NCBI GenBank assembly: GCA_964543195.1
Contig: CAZIXF010000017.1
Coordinates: 1 to 64,000 of the forward strand
Direction: 5' to 3'
DNA length: 64,000 bases
Source of the DNA: JAGTVG01 sp964543195
GTDB taxonomy: Bacteria > Bacteroidota > Bacteroidia > Cytophagales > Cyclobacteriaceae
Below are positions 16,312-25,720 of the stretch, in pieces; position 1 is the stretch's first letter; each line of letters starts with the position of its first letter. The translations under genes were made by a program, and so were the position numbers. A model generated the notes under the pieces. That model was not told the DNA's origin. It was given only the letters and a program-made list of their open reading frames with translations, and searched no databases.

Positions 16312-17703
16312 TTAATGATCAAACATTTTCTGATAATGTGGAAGGGGTTCGAAGATCCCCCCGCTTTTAATATAATAATCTTCATCTAAAGTAAAAACGC
16401 CATTCCGTGTTTTACGCCACCCGGCATCCGGATAAGGATGGTGCGATACCATCCTGTTCCAGTTTTTATAATTCTGATGTCCGTTGGTCTCCAGCAGGCC
16501 CAGGTCGATTCCGGGAAAGGGAGCCAGCCGGGCGGCTACGTTTTTATTCCATTCCACCAGGATCGGGTTTACCGTAAGATCCGCACAGAAGCAGGGTACA
16601 TTATTTTCATGTGCCATGCTGGCGATTTTCAGTGTCATGCTCAGGGTTTTGGCGATGGCTTTCAGGGCAATGGCGCTGTATCCCATCTGGATCCGTTGCA
16701 GGGCGTCTTCATCCGTGTGGGCACTTTCATCGGCTGCAATTCGAATACCGATATCATCTACGGTGATTTCTTTATTTTCAGGGAATGGCTCCTCAATGAT
16801 CATGATCTGATCAAGAGCACCGATTTTGTCCGCATGATCCAGGAGGGCAAGCAAGGTGGCCTTTTTTTCATACCGGCCATTGGCATCGAAATAATAGGGT
16901 ATCTTGCCATTACTGGTATAAGGAGTGGTTTTATCACCGATGGCCGCGTGTATTTCCGACAGTCTTTTTTTGTCCTTTTCGAGCATTTCCTTCTGGGTGC
17001 CGGGCTGACCGATCTTGATCTTCATGAAAAAATAACCTTCATCTACCGCTTCCCTGATCTCATTTACAGGAACAGTGTAGGCCATCAGGGGGATGCTGGC
17101 TACCTGGTCATGACGATAGGACAGGGCAGCCCTGTGTTTTTCGGGGATCATGGCATCGAATGAGTCTATCCCGTTTTTTTCTGCGAATATCAGCCAGGCT
17201 GCATTATCTACTCCTACCAGGGCATTTAAGGTAAAAGTCTTCCGTAGATCCGGATTGCCGGTAATTGATTTGGCATATTCATGCACCTGGTCCAGTATTT
17301 CTTCCAGTAACTGTATGGGATCTTCAAATTCACGACCCTTCAGCAGTTTTAAAGCAAACTCGGAAATACTGTACATAAGTGCATTCCCTCCGGCTTCAGA
17401 ATGGGAAGAAAACACCTTGGCGTCCGACCAGAGCACGCTCTGGGTACAGAGACCGATCTTTGATATATCATCATCGGTTTCTATCCGGGCTATGGTTTGC
17501 CAGATCTCTGACATATACCCCCCCTTGAATCCAAAAGGCCTGATAAGTGGCTCCCTGATAAAGTCGGATGAGGTTCCTCTGATTTCTATTTTCAAGTTTT
17601 TATTGATTTTTGGATGAAAAGTATCTGAGAAAATATTGGCCGGACCTGTCAGGGTCAGACCTGTTGTCCAGCCGCTTTTTTTAATAAATTCTCTCCGGGT
17701 CAT
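16312..17703 (-). CDS. Exported enolase-superfamily (mandelate racemase/muconate lactonising) enzyme
   Basis: A 463-residue protein with a Tat-like start (MTRREFIKKSGWTTGLTLTG). Enolase-superfamily catalytic landmarks are all present: Lys-X-Lys in MKIKIG (K228, K230), metal ligands D273 in FDANG, E305 in IEEPF, E326/D325 in AADES, and the second-side Lys K348 in IALKAIAKT. This K/K arrangement resembles the dipeptide epimerase/MLE side of the superfamily, but the substrate cannot be read from sequence. Its ATG overlaps the stop of the preceding isomerase gene, so the two are translationally coupled. A role in acid-sugar dehydration or epimerisation is likely. Confidence 0.82.
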   Translation of the reverse strand: MTRREFIKKSGWTTGLTLTGPANIFSDTFHPKINKNLKIEIRGTSSDFIREPLIRPFGFKGGYMSEIWQTIARIETDDDISKIGLCTQSVLWSDAKVFSSHSEAGGNALMYSISEFALKLLKGREFEDPIQLLEEILDQVHEYAKSITGNPDLRKTFTLNALVGVDNAAWLIFAEKNGIDSFDAMIPEKHRAALSYRHDQVASIPLMAYTVPVNEIREAVDEGYFFMKIKIGQPGTQKEMLEKDKKRLSEIHAAIGDKTTPYTSNGKIPYYFDANGRYEKKATLLALLDHADKIGALDQIMIIEEPFPENKEITVDDIGIRIAADESAHTDEDALQRIQMGYSAIALKAIAKTLSMTLKIASMAHENNVPCFCADLTVNPILVEWNKNVAARLAPFPGIDLGLLETNGHQNYKNWNRMVSHHPYPDAGWRKTRNGVFTLDEDYYIKSGGIFEPLPHYQKMFDH

Positions 17704-18680
17704 TATTCCACGAGTCCTTCTTTTCCGAGCATATCTCTAAGCACCTGCAGGTCTTTCTGCATATGCCCCATAGTCTGCATTTTAGCCGATTTTTTATCCA
17801 TCTGATCCAGTGGATTTGCCGAATGATCATATTCGAAATGGATAGTGACCGGGCCGCCGGTCTCAAGTGCACTCACGTATTTGAAAAAACTTTCGAAAGG
17901 CACCTGTCCTTCTCCTACAGGAGTGTTGATAGTCCGCCATTGGCCTCCGGCTTTACCCCACCGGAAATCCTTTATCACCAGCGTGCGGATCCAGGGATGG
18001 ATAAGGTGCAGATCGATCTCCCAGGAATGGCCGCCTTCCACGGTGGCATGCCTGATATCATACTGGCATCCTATCCACTGCGGATCCTGTTCCCTGAATA
18101 ATTCATGAAGATCCCATACCGGGGCACCCACATAATTGCCGGCATGATTCTGATAATTTCCAACGATCCCGTGTTTTTCATTCAGTTTAATAAGGCCCTC
18201 GAGCTTCTTTTTATGATCGCTCAGCGATTCCTGTATCCCCCTGTTGAAATCATAATGATAATAAGCCATACGGTAATGGGATATTCCCGTATCAGCGGCA
18301 GTGGCCAGCACTTTTTCTGTAAGCGGATGGTCCGGATCATTTACGCCGGAGGCCATCATGGGCACTTTGAGCCCTGCTTCTTTAACTGCATTCACGGCCC
18401 GGGGAAGGTCCTTTTCTACATTCTCCGGTAATACGTGTCCACCGGGCCTTACGGTAAGGTCTACGCCGTCAAAACCCATTTCTGCAGCCGCTTCAGCCAT
18501 TTCTTCGTAACCGAGGAATTGAAGATGCTTGGAAAACACGCATATCTCCTCTATCTTTTTTGTTCTTTTTGTCGTTGGGAAGGAGGATTTATGGGGTTTT
18601 GCTTCAATGCCGGTCAGGCCGAACAGACCCAGTCCCAGGCCTGATACCCCTTTAATGAATTCTCGCCTGTTTTTATTCAT
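17703..18680 (-). CDS. Exported sugar phosphate isomerase/epimerase-type TIM barrel
   Basis: A 325-residue protein with a Tat-like signal (NKNRREFIKGVSGLGLGLFG). The AP-endonuclease-2/xylose isomerase-like barrel is visible as MGFDGVDLTVRPGGHV (about 68-83), NYQNHAGNYVG near 174, GCQYDIRHATVEGG near 204 and VIKDFRWGK near 235, giving the usual E/D/H metal set. The substrate is presumably a sugar handled outside the cytoplasm. It is followed with a 1-bp overlap by the enolase-superfamily gene and preceded at 51 bp by the oxidoreductase. These form one minus-strand cluster. Confidence 0.85.
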   Translation of the reverse strand: MNKNRREFIKGVSGLGLGLFGLTGIEAKPHKSSFPTTKRTKKIEEICVFSKHLQFLGYEEMAEAAAEMGFDGVDLTVRPGGHVLPENVEKDLPRAVNAVKEAGLKVPMMASGVNDPDHPLTEKVLATAADTGISHYRMAYYHYDFNRGIQESLSDHKKKLEGLIKLNEKHGIVGNYQNHAGNYVGAPVWDLHELFREQDPQWIGCQYDIRHATVEGGHSWEIDLHLIHPWIRTLVIKDFRWGKAGGQWRTINTPVGEGQVPFESFFKYVSALETGGPVTIHFEYDHSANPLDQMDKKSAKMQTMGHMQKDLQVLRDMLGKEGLVE

Positions 18681-18731
18681 AAATCAAAAATTAATTATAC
18701 GTGTTGAAAAGATTATGTTTTAAAATATAAA

Positions 18732-20144
18732 TCAACTCAGACTCCAGGGTTGACGATATGTATAGTGAAGCAGATCATTGGCTTTGATATCGTTGGTTAC
18801 CACTTCATTGTCGGCGTCCCACTCGAGACGTTTTCCTGTTTTTAATGCGATATTGGCTAAATGGGCAAAACTGGTCGATCTGTGCCCCTCTTCCAGTGGG
18901 CACCAGGGTTCGGACCTCGTTTTTACACAATCAAGAAAATTCCTGATCAGGCGGGAGGTAGAATCTTCACTGATGGCCAGGTCGCCGGATTTTTCATCCG
19001 ACTTCAGATCATATTCTTCCGTTTCCACCAGGCGTTCCCAGTCCTGAAACTGCCCCGGTCTTGAAGGCACCACCTCGTACCCGTTCTGGTTTACAAAGAT
19101 ATTTCCCCCGGTCCCTTTCAGCTCAATTTCACCATGAGGGATATGGCCACCCCCGCAAGCTTCATGAATACTGAAATTAACGATCATGCCGGATTTGAAT
19201 TCAAAAAGCACTTCCATGGTGTCCGGGATATCTCCGTCGTGGGCCAGTACATATTGTCCTCCATGCGCACTGATCGAAGCCGGTGCCTTTTCACCGGTCA
19301 TCCAGCGGATCACATCCATATAATGCACGCCCCAATTGCCCATCTGGGATGAATAATCGCTCCACCATCTGAACTTATAAGGGGCAATATTGTATTGATA
19401 ACGCCTGAAACCCCTTGGACCAAGCCACATATTCCAGTCAAAATCTTTGGGAGGGGATTCCGCGCCAAAATTACCAATGCCATCGGGTGCCATGTTACTG
19501 ACACGCATCGCACGACCTATGGTCACTTTGCCGATTTTACCTTTGCGGATCTCCTCTGCCATCTTCTGGTAAACCGAAGATCCTCTCCGGTTCAATCCCA
19601 CGGCTACGACCCGGTTGCTTTTTTTCTGGGCTTCCACCATAGCCCGGCCTTCCCGGATGGTGATCGTCAGCGGCTTTTCCACATACACATCCTTGCCTGC
19701 CTCGATTGCCTGGATGGTCTGGATGGCATGCCAGTGATCCGGCGTGGCGATGCAAACGGCATCCACATTCTTATCATCCAGCAAATGCCTGAAATCGGAA
19801 TATCTTTTTACATTATTGCCGAAATTTTCATTCATTACCGGGACCTTGCCCGTTTCCTTCCACCGGGGATGTACCCGGTCATTTTGGCGGTTAATATAAG
19901 GCCTGTATACATCGCAAAGGGCCGTTACCTCTACATCATCATTATTCATAAACGAATGAAGCAATTGGGTGCCCCGGTTTCCCAGTCCGATGAAGCCGAC
20001 CCTGACCTTATCCTGCTGAAAACCCAGGGGATACCGGAGTGGTGTAGCGGCAAAAAGCTGAGGGCCAATTCCTATACCGGTAGCCACAATAGAAGTTTTT
20101 GTGATGAATTCCCGGCGGGACGAGGGTGATTTTTTATCTTTCAT
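18732..20144 (-). CDS. Exported Gfo/Idh/MocA family oxidoreductase
   Basis: A 470-residue NAD(P)-dependent sugar oxidoreductase with a Tat-like signal (SSRREFITKTSIVATGIGIG). The Rossmann motif VGFIGLGNRG lies near 48-57, the characteristic EKPLT near 155-159 and a substrate-domain WGVHYMDVIRWMTG near 271-284 with the catalytic His. The long form with a Tat signal is common in Bacteroidota and Planctomycetota glycan-degrading clusters. It lies 21 bp after the sulfatase on the same strand, so it likely works on a sugar released by it. Confidence 0.9.
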   Translation of the reverse strand: MKDKKSPSSRREFITKTSIVATGIGIGPQLFAATPLRYPLGFQQDKVRVGFIGLGNRGTQLLHSFMNNDDVEVTALCDVYRPYINRQNDRVHPRWKETGKVPVMNENFGNNVKRYSDFRHLLDDKNVDAVCIATPDHWHAIQTIQAIEAGKDVYVEKPLTITIREGRAMVEAQKKSNRVVAVGLNRRGSSVYQKMAEEIRKGKIGKVTIGRAMRVSNMAPDGIGNFGAESPPKDFDWNMWLGPRGFRRYQYNIAPYKFRWWSDYSSQMGNWGVHYMDVIRWMTGEKAPASISAHGGQYVLAHDGDIPDTMEVLFEFKSGMIVNFSIHEACGGGHIPHGEIELKGTGGNIFVNQNGYEVVPSRPGQFQDWERLVETEEYDLKSDEKSGDLAISEDSTSRLIRNFLDCVKTRSEPWCPLEEGHRSTSFAHLANIALKTGKRLEWDADNEVVTNDIKANDLLHYTYRQPWSLS

Positions 20145-20165
20145 AGTATGGGTGGTTGATGATTA

Positions 20166-21821
20166 TTATGGTGCGAATTCAATATTATCGCTCGGTTCGT
20201 AGCCGATGCGATGTGCCTGCACGATCAATTTTTCGCCCTTTTCCAGGTCGAAAGGTCCGGTATATACCTGCCACGAGGAAGGCACCTTGCCATCCCGGAT
20301 GATCTTGTATCCGATAGAAGCCCCTTCAGTAGAGCAGGTGATACTGATCGTCGCATTATTCTGGCGAGAAATTTCAGGATCCTCAGTCCTGGGTGGATGA
20401 TCTTTCCCGTTCCACATATCATTGATCATTTCTCTTTCGGGAATGAATCCCATATCCCCCACATCCGACTGCCATTGCTCCAGTGCGGTTCTTAATTCTT
20501 CCATTTTTTCCCGGTAGGCAGGGTCACCGGCCAGGTTATTTAATTCATGGGGATCATTTTCAAGATCGTATAATTCTTCCACTGGTTTTGTATCCCTGAA
20601 CCAGAGTTCCTGGGTCTCGTTGAGTTCCCCTGCTTCATGAGCCCGTATCAGTTCCTGCATCAGGTCCATTTGCATACGGTATTCTATGTCCATAATATAA
20701 GGACGTTCCGGATAATAGTTTTTAAAATACTTATACCGTTTATTGCGAACCCCACGGACCATATCGTATTCATCATCGAGCCGGTCGCGGGCTGCAAAGA
20801 TATATTTCCTGGGATCAGCCTGTTCCGGGCCAAGAAACACCTGCCCCTGCAAATGGTCCGGAATGGGATAATGGGTAAGGGAGAGCAGTGTAGGTGCAAA
20901 ATCCAGGAAACTGATCATTTCATTGACCACCGAGCCGGCCATCTGTTTGCCCGGGAAACGGATAAGGAGAGGGACTTTCAATCCTGTATCATAGATTTCC
21001 CTTTTCTGCCTTGGAAGAGGTCCGCCATGGTCGCTGTAGAAAAAAATGATCGTCTCTTCCAGCAATCCTTCGTCCTCAAGCTCTTTTATAACAAGCCCCG
21101 CCAGCGAATCCATTTCAAATAAGTTGGAGTAGTTCCTGGCCAGTTCATGCCTTACTGTTTCATTATCCGGATAATAGGGGGGCACCTCTACTTCGGATGG
21201 ATCTACACGCAGCGGATGGTCCTTATTTTTCCACATGCCGGATTCATGGCATACGGTAAAATTGAAGATGGCAAAAAAAGGCTTGCCTTCCGGCCTGTTT
21301 TTCCAATGTGCCGAATGGCTGCTTTCATCCCAGGCTGTAACAGGTGGGATGAACTGATAGTCCTGTTTGGCATTATTGGTGCAATAATAGCCGTTCATCC
21401 GCAGGTATTCTGAATAACATTTCACATATTCCGGGATCACGGCTGAGTAACGGGGTACCGGCTGGTATTCCGGATTGCCCAGTGTACGCATATGATGGGT
21501 TCCGATGCTGATCGGGTACATGCCGGTGATCAGCCCGGACCGGCTGGGCGCACAAACACCGGATACTGAAAACACATTATTAAAACGCACTGCTTCGGAA
21601 GCCAGTTTATCAAGATTGGGCGTTTTGGCCACCGGATCACCATAACACCCGAGACTTTGCATCTGATCCTCGCAGGTAATCCATACGATATTCGGTCTTC
21701 CGGGAAGCTCTACCTGTTTGAGTTGGTGGTACGTGGAAGTGGTTTCTGATTTTTCGCTGTTTTGTGAACAAGCTAAGAGTAATATTGGAAATAGAAGAAA
21801 AAATGAGTAATATCCTTTCAT
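20166..21821 (-). CDS. Lipoprotein sulfatase (family S1, N-sulfoglucosamine sulfohydrolase-like) with C-terminal HEX-type domain
   Basis: A 551-residue lipoprotein (signal ending LLLAC, Cys18). The sulfatase signature CAPSRSGLITG is at 90-100, where Cys90 would become formylglycine. Metal ligands E51/D52 (ITCEDQ) and the late SDHGGP (about 269-274) are present. FAIFNFTVCHESGMW and the short form resemble bacterial S1_8-type sulfatases. The last 65 residues form a small beta domain (ITCSTEGASIGYKI, YTGPFDLEKGEKLIVQAHR) like the chitobiase/beta-hexosaminidase C-terminal domain. It is the first gene of the minus-strand cluster and probably desulfates a host or algal glycan. Confidence 0.93.
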   Translation of the reverse strand: MKGYYSFFLLFPILLLACSQNSEKSETTSTYHQLKQVELPGRPNIVWITCEDQMQSLGCYGDPVAKTPNLDKLASEAVRFNNVFSVSGVCAPSRSGLITGMYPISIGTHHMRTLGNPEYQPVPRYSAVIPEYVKCYSEYLRMNGYYCTNNAKQDYQFIPPVTAWDESSHSAHWKNRPEGKPFFAIFNFTVCHESGMWKNKDHPLRVDPSEVEVPPYYPDNETVRHELARNYSNLFEMDSLAGLVIKELEDEGLLEETIIFFYSDHGGPLPRQKREIYDTGLKVPLLIRFPGKQMAGSVVNEMISFLDFAPTLLSLTHYPIPDHLQGQVFLGPEQADPRKYIFAARDRLDDEYDMVRGVRNKRYKYFKNYYPERPYIMDIEYRMQMDLMQELIRAHEAGELNETQELWFRDTKPVEELYDLENDPHELNNLAGDPAYREKMEELRTALEQWQSDVGDMGFIPEREMINDMWNGKDHPPRTEDPEISRQNNATISITCSTEGASIGYKIIRDGKVPSSWQVYTGPFDLEKGEKLIVQAHRIGYEPSDNIEFAP

Positions 21822-21852
21822 ATCGTGAAATTATTAAAAAAAAATTCGGATT

Positions 21853-21860
21853 CAAATTTA
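21853..21860 (-). promoter_or_regulatory. Predicted -7 box for the sulfatase cluster
   Basis: On the minus strand the sequence reads TAAATTTG, fitting TAnnTTTG. Transcription would begin about 25 nt upstream of the sulfatase ATG at 21821. A -33 TTG at the expected distance is not clear. Confidence 0.45.
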
Positions 21861-22314
21861 AGGAAAAAATGCAACTGAATTGATTACACAGCATATTGTT
21901 AATGCCACATTATCAGCAATTTCCGGAAGTCTTGTCATTAAAAATATTGTTAAAGTGCAATTAAATCTAAAAATGGATAAAATTTAAAAAAAATAAAAAC
22001 CGACTAATTCTTGCATTATTACTAGTAAAATTAATAAATTGAGAGTCCTAATTTAATAATTAATAAATAATCAGTGTTTTTTAAGATATTTTATTTTATA
22101 GAAGGTAAAATTAAGATACGGATATGAGGCTATCAGATTCTGCAGTAATTGGCAACAACAAGATAAGAGAGGGGTGCAGAATTCAACCGAATTTTATTAT
22201 TCATTAGCCGATGATTAACTTTTAACTGGGATCTTTAGTTCGATGACAAAAGATAGAATCACGACACAACTTACATGTATTTTCTTATCAGCAAAACTCA
22301 TAAATCAATAGCGT
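21861..22314. other. AT-rich intergenic region between divergent genes
   Basis: About 450 bp without a credible gene, very AT-rich between 21940 and 22110. It must hold the promoter of the plus-strand barrel gene at 22315, but no perfect TAnnTTTG box is seen close to it. No repeat or hairpin of note. Confidence 0.6.
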
Positions 22315-23082
22315 ATGAAGAAAAATTGTTTTTTAGGTTTCCTTAAAGGGAAGCTATTACCATTACACGTCGTATTGCTGCTTTTTCTTCTCTCGTCAGC
22401 TGATATCAAGGCACAGATCCTTGATGTGGAGTCGGCGGATGTAGGAGGAGCAGAGGCACAGTTCCGGTACGGGTTTACAATGGGGGGTACGATCAATCAG
22501 TTTACCCAGCCAGGCACCCTGATCGGATTTAACGGCGGCGTTATGGGCAGGTATAATGTCCTGGACTTCATTGACGTGCAGGCTGAGCTGTTGTATACGA
22601 CCCAGGGAGGAGGAAGGGAATCCTACACCAGGGATGTTTCTGATCTGGGTGCCGAGATAATGGCCGTATCCTATTTCAACCGGTCGGTGATCTTTCAGAA
22701 TGTGGAACTTCCCGTAAGCGGGCGGTTTACGCTGAATGCGGTCAGCGCCGGTGAAGTAGTGCCCCATGTCATTGTCGGTGGGTCCTTTGCCTATAACATA
22801 GCCGCTTTTGAGACCCATGATAAGTATTATGTCATGGCGGATGGAACACCCGTAGCCATTACCAATAAAAATGAAAATGTTGGTAATGAATATGAAGATC
22901 TCATGTACAGTATTCACGGTGGTATAGCTGTGGATTACAAGCTGACCGGTGGTAACGTATTTACAATGGAAATGCGATATCGCCAGGGCATGAACAATGT
23001 GAATTCTGTCAGAGACATTCCCGATCAGCGTGGTGTACTTTACACCAACACGTTGGCATTTAACTTCTCATTTTTATTTTAA
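22315..23082 (+). CDS. Outer-membrane beta-barrel protein (PorT-like)
   Basis: A 255-residue protein with a signal peptide ending in IKAQ (about residues 1-34). The mature sequence has alternating strands and turns of an eight- to ten-stranded barrel: FRYGFTMGGTINQF, GFNGGVMGRYNVLDFIDVQA, LLYTTQGGGRES, FTMEMRYRQGMNNVNS, and it ends LAFNFSFLF with the terminal Phe expected for BAM recognition. It is followed 36 bp later by a large lipoprotein in the same direction, so the two may be partners at the cell surface. No specific function is recognisable. Confidence 0.8.
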   Translation: MKKNCFLGFLKGKLLPLHVVLLLFLLSSADIKAQILDVESADVGGAEAQFRYGFTMGGTINQFTQPGTLIGFNGGVMGRYNVLDFIDVQAELLYTTQGGGRESYTRDVSDLGAEIMAVSYFNRSVIFQNVELPVSGRFTLNAVSAGEVVPHVIVGGSFAYNIAAFETHDKYYVMADGTPVAITNKNENVGNEYEDLMYSIHGGIAVDYKLTGGNVFTMEMRYRQGMNNVNSVRDIPDQRGVLYTNTLAFNFSFLF

Positions 23083-23118
23083 AAAAGAAATTCTAACAAC
23101 TAAAAATTGAATAGAACT

Positions 23119-25596
23119 ATGAAAATTAAAACCCTTAAATTTTATGTCTTATTGGCTCTTGCGGTCGTCTTCGGTATGACTGCATGTCAGGATGACTTCA
23201 GTGAGGAAGACTTTCTGAATCAACTAGCGCAACAGGGCGAAAGCAAAGCTGCGGCCGATCATGAGCGAAGGCTCGAAGAAATTCGTCTTCAGGCACAGCT
23301 TGCTGCCTCAAATGATTCAGCATTGGCTGTATTGCAGAGTATGCTTTCAAAGGAACTCGCCATGTTGAATGAAGAACTTAATCGGGAAACCGATTCAATT
23401 AATGCAGCCCGTCAAAAGGAAGAATTAAGGACTTCAGGTCTCCTGTTGGATTACAGCGTTCAGATGCAGGATGGCGGTACTCCCCTGGCTGATGTGGTCG
23501 TAAGAATCACTGATTTTGGCGATGGGGCTGCTGCAAGACAGGCCTCCGACACCACCGATGCCAATGGGGTGGTTACTTTCGTAGACATCCCGATCGGATA
23601 TCATACGCTAAACTTCTCAGCAACCGGTTATGTAAGTGCCGGGATCACGGTGAATTTTAACTGGGATCTTTGGAACAGGTCCTTCGGTGCAGGTGGTATC
23701 ACCGTATTTGCACCCAGGGTAGAGTCATCCGTATTCCCAATGGTAAGTGACGGAACCGGTGGCAGCAATACGGCCACCGTTTCCGGTCAAGTGAAGATCG
23801 ATTCCGATTTGATCAATAATGAAATGTCGGAATATGCCGCAGGAATTGAAATTAAAGCCTTACTGGATGATTTTTTTGATCAGGGTGACATCGTACCGCC
23901 GGCCAACGGCAGTGCTTTTAATTACCGTTTTGAGAACTCAGGAACTTTTGGAATGGCAGTTACCGATTCGTTGGGTAATTATTCGATGACAGTGCCTGCC
24001 CGGGCTGATGGTGATGGAGATATTGAATTGTTCCTTCCTACATTCGAAAGAGCACAGATCCTGGGCTGGCTGGATGATGATGATATGCCTCATCTGGATA
24101 CTGTGAATTCGATTTTTGGACCTGATTATGGTGACGCTCCTGATTACGTTCCCGGTGCCTGGGCCGAATTCCCCGATCCGCCAAGTGCCGGTGGTGCAGG
24201 TTTTACGCTCTCACTTACCGAAGTAGGAACGAATATCGGCGATGATGATTTTGGGGGATGGACCAGTCCTGAAAATCCAACCAATCCGTTCCAGAGGGAA
24301 CGATTCGATGCAGATGATTCCACTTTCTATAATTTCTGGATGCAGCTAACCAGTCGCGGTAGCGGGTATACCAGTTCTCCTGATATTGCCATCAGTGGCG
24401 GTGGAGGAAGCGGTGCCATGATGGGTGCTTCTTTAAGAGGATTTTTCACCAGTATAACTTCTGACGGTGGATCAGGATATACGGAAGGTGAAGATGTAGA
24501 TGTAACCGTATGGTACAGGGGAGTTTATCCGAATGATGGAGGTGACGGCGATACTACCTTAATAGAAATTGTTACTTTTAACGATCTTTTCGAGGTGCCA
24601 GCAGGCGGTGAGTTACCAGCAACTATTACTTTACCAACATCTGGAGAGGGTATCTCATATCCATTTGAAACGGAAAATGAAAGTACATTTTACGGCTATC
24701 ATGTAATTGGCGATAGCGTTACATTTTCAACGGGAACGGCTCCCACGACAGATGCTAATGGAGACGTGGTATTCGATGCTGAAGTCAACAACCTGAAAAT
24801 GTTCTTCGGCGGCGATGGATACACTTCTGCTCCCACATTTACCTTCAGTGGCGGCGGCGGATCATCCCAGGCTGCTTTGACAATGAGTAAATTCAAGTCA
24901 TTCTATTTCGTAGATGTGGATAATTCGGGTGTGACTGAAGATTATACCAGGGTGCCGGATATCGATATTTTCTATCAATCACCGGCTGCAATTTCGGGTA
25001 CTGCCTACACCGATTATACTACTGTACTTAGTACTCCATCAGTATGGTTTGGTGATCCGGTTGATAATGGAGCAGGATTGGAGAATGTTATCGGCTCATC
25101 TACTGATGTAATTGAAGATATGCTCACAGTCAGTGGCGGCCAGGTAGTCTGGATCAATCCTACCAATACCGTTGTTACAATATGGCAAAGTGAGACTATG
25201 CCTACCGTACAGGTGGTCGATCCGGTCAGTGTCCCGGCCTTTGCGTTGGTTGACCTGGATGGAGATGGTACTTTGGACGGTACCCCCTTCTACAATATTG
25301 AAAGGGGAGAAGGATATGATGCGCCGTTTGGTGTGACCATCGTGCCTACCTTCCCCGGATTACCCGGCTCTGGTGCCGTGGTTGAACTGATCGGTACAGA
25401 AGGTTCCTGGGAGTGGACCGATGAAGAAGTGGTCAACGAAGGTTCCGGTTATAGAGTTGATGCCAACTGGTATGAAGAAACCAACTTTGAAGGTGATCGC
25501 TGGATATTTAACCTCAAACCCGGAGATGCTTATATAAGGGATTTCCATTATGGTACAGGTGATATCATCGATGGCGAAAACTACTTCGGTAGTTAA
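23119..25596 (+). CDS. Large lipoprotein with CnaB-like domains and repeated GxGYxxxP glycine-rich motifs
   Basis: About 825 residues; the start at 23119 (MKIKTLKFYV) is preferred over an upstream TTG because it gives a clean lipoprotein signal ending MTAC. A coiled-coil, Glu/Ala/Gln-rich segment follows (about 20-105), then a carboxypeptidase-regulatory/CnaB-like fold (GTPLADVVVRITDFGDG to NFSATGYVSAG, about 117-175), a second similar domain (about 215-300), then at least three glycine motifs of one kind: GSGYTSSPDIAISGGGGSGA, GDGYTSAPTFTFSGGGGSSQ and GEGYDAPFGVTIV. The very acidic, Gly-rich composition points to a surface-exposed protein. A strong terminator follows. Function unknown. Confidence 0.78.
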   Translation: MKIKTLKFYVLLALAVVFGMTACQDDFSEEDFLNQLAQQGESKAAADHERRLEEIRLQAQLAASNDSALAVLQSMLSKELAMLNEELNRETDSINAARQKEELRTSGLLLDYSVQMQDGGTPLADVVVRITDFGDGAAARQASDTTDANGVVTFVDIPIGYHTLNFSATGYVSAGITVNFNWDLWNRSFGAGGITVFAPRVESSVFPMVSDGTGGSNTATVSGQVKIDSDLINNEMSEYAAGIEIKALLDDFFDQGDIVPPANGSAFNYRFENSGTFGMAVTDSLGNYSMTVPARADGDGDIELFLPTFERAQILGWLDDDDMPHLDTVNSIFGPDYGDAPDYVPGAWAEFPDPPSAGGAGFTLSLTEVGTNIGDDDFGGWTSPENPTNPFQRERFDADDSTFYNFWMQLTSRGSGYTSSPDIAISGGGGSGAMMGASLRGFFTSITSDGGSGYTEGEDVDVTVWYRGVYPNDGGDGDTTLIEIVTFNDLFEVPAGGELPATITLPTSGEGISYPFETENESTFYGYHVIGDSVTFSTGTAPTTDANGDVVFDAEVNNLKMFFGGDGYTSAPTFTFSGGGGSSQAALTMSKFKSFYFVDVDNSGVTEDYTRVPDIDIFYQSPAAISGTAYTDYTTVLSTPSVWFGDPVDNGAGLENVIGSSTDVIEDMLTVSGGQVVWINPTNTVVTIWQSETMPTVQVVDPVSVPAFALVDLDGDGTLDGTPFYNIERGEGYDAPFGVTIVPTFPGLPGSGAVVELIGTEGSWEWTDEEVVNEGSGYRVDANWYEETNFEGDRWIFNLKPGDAYIRDFHYGTGDIIDGENYFGS

Positions 25597-25627
25597 AGGT
25601 AATATTTGCCTATTTTGAATAATTCAA

Positions 25628-25666
25628 GAGGTTGTCCTGGAAACATCAGGGCAGCCTCTTTTTTTA
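25628..25666 (+). terminator. Rho-independent terminator after the large lipoprotein
   Basis: A 12-bp stem, GAGGTTGTCCTG with CAGGGCAGCCTC (G-U pairs allowed), closes a 7-nt loop and runs directly into TTTTTTTT. It ends the transcript of the 22315-25596 gene pair. Confidence 0.88.
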
Positions 25667-25720
25667 TATTTTTTATAAGGTTGCCGGGATAACAGTATTT
25701 ACTTTTTATCAGATATTTAG

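Noticed and set aside
16438..17163. 241-codon plus-strand open frame opposite the enolase-superfamily gene
   Set aside because: It is the complement of a gene with all catalytic residues intact and has no start signals or motifs.
22315..25596. SusC/SusD-type glycan importer
   Set aside because: The barrel is only 255 residues, there is no plug domain or TonB box, and the lipoprotein has no SusD-like TPR fold.
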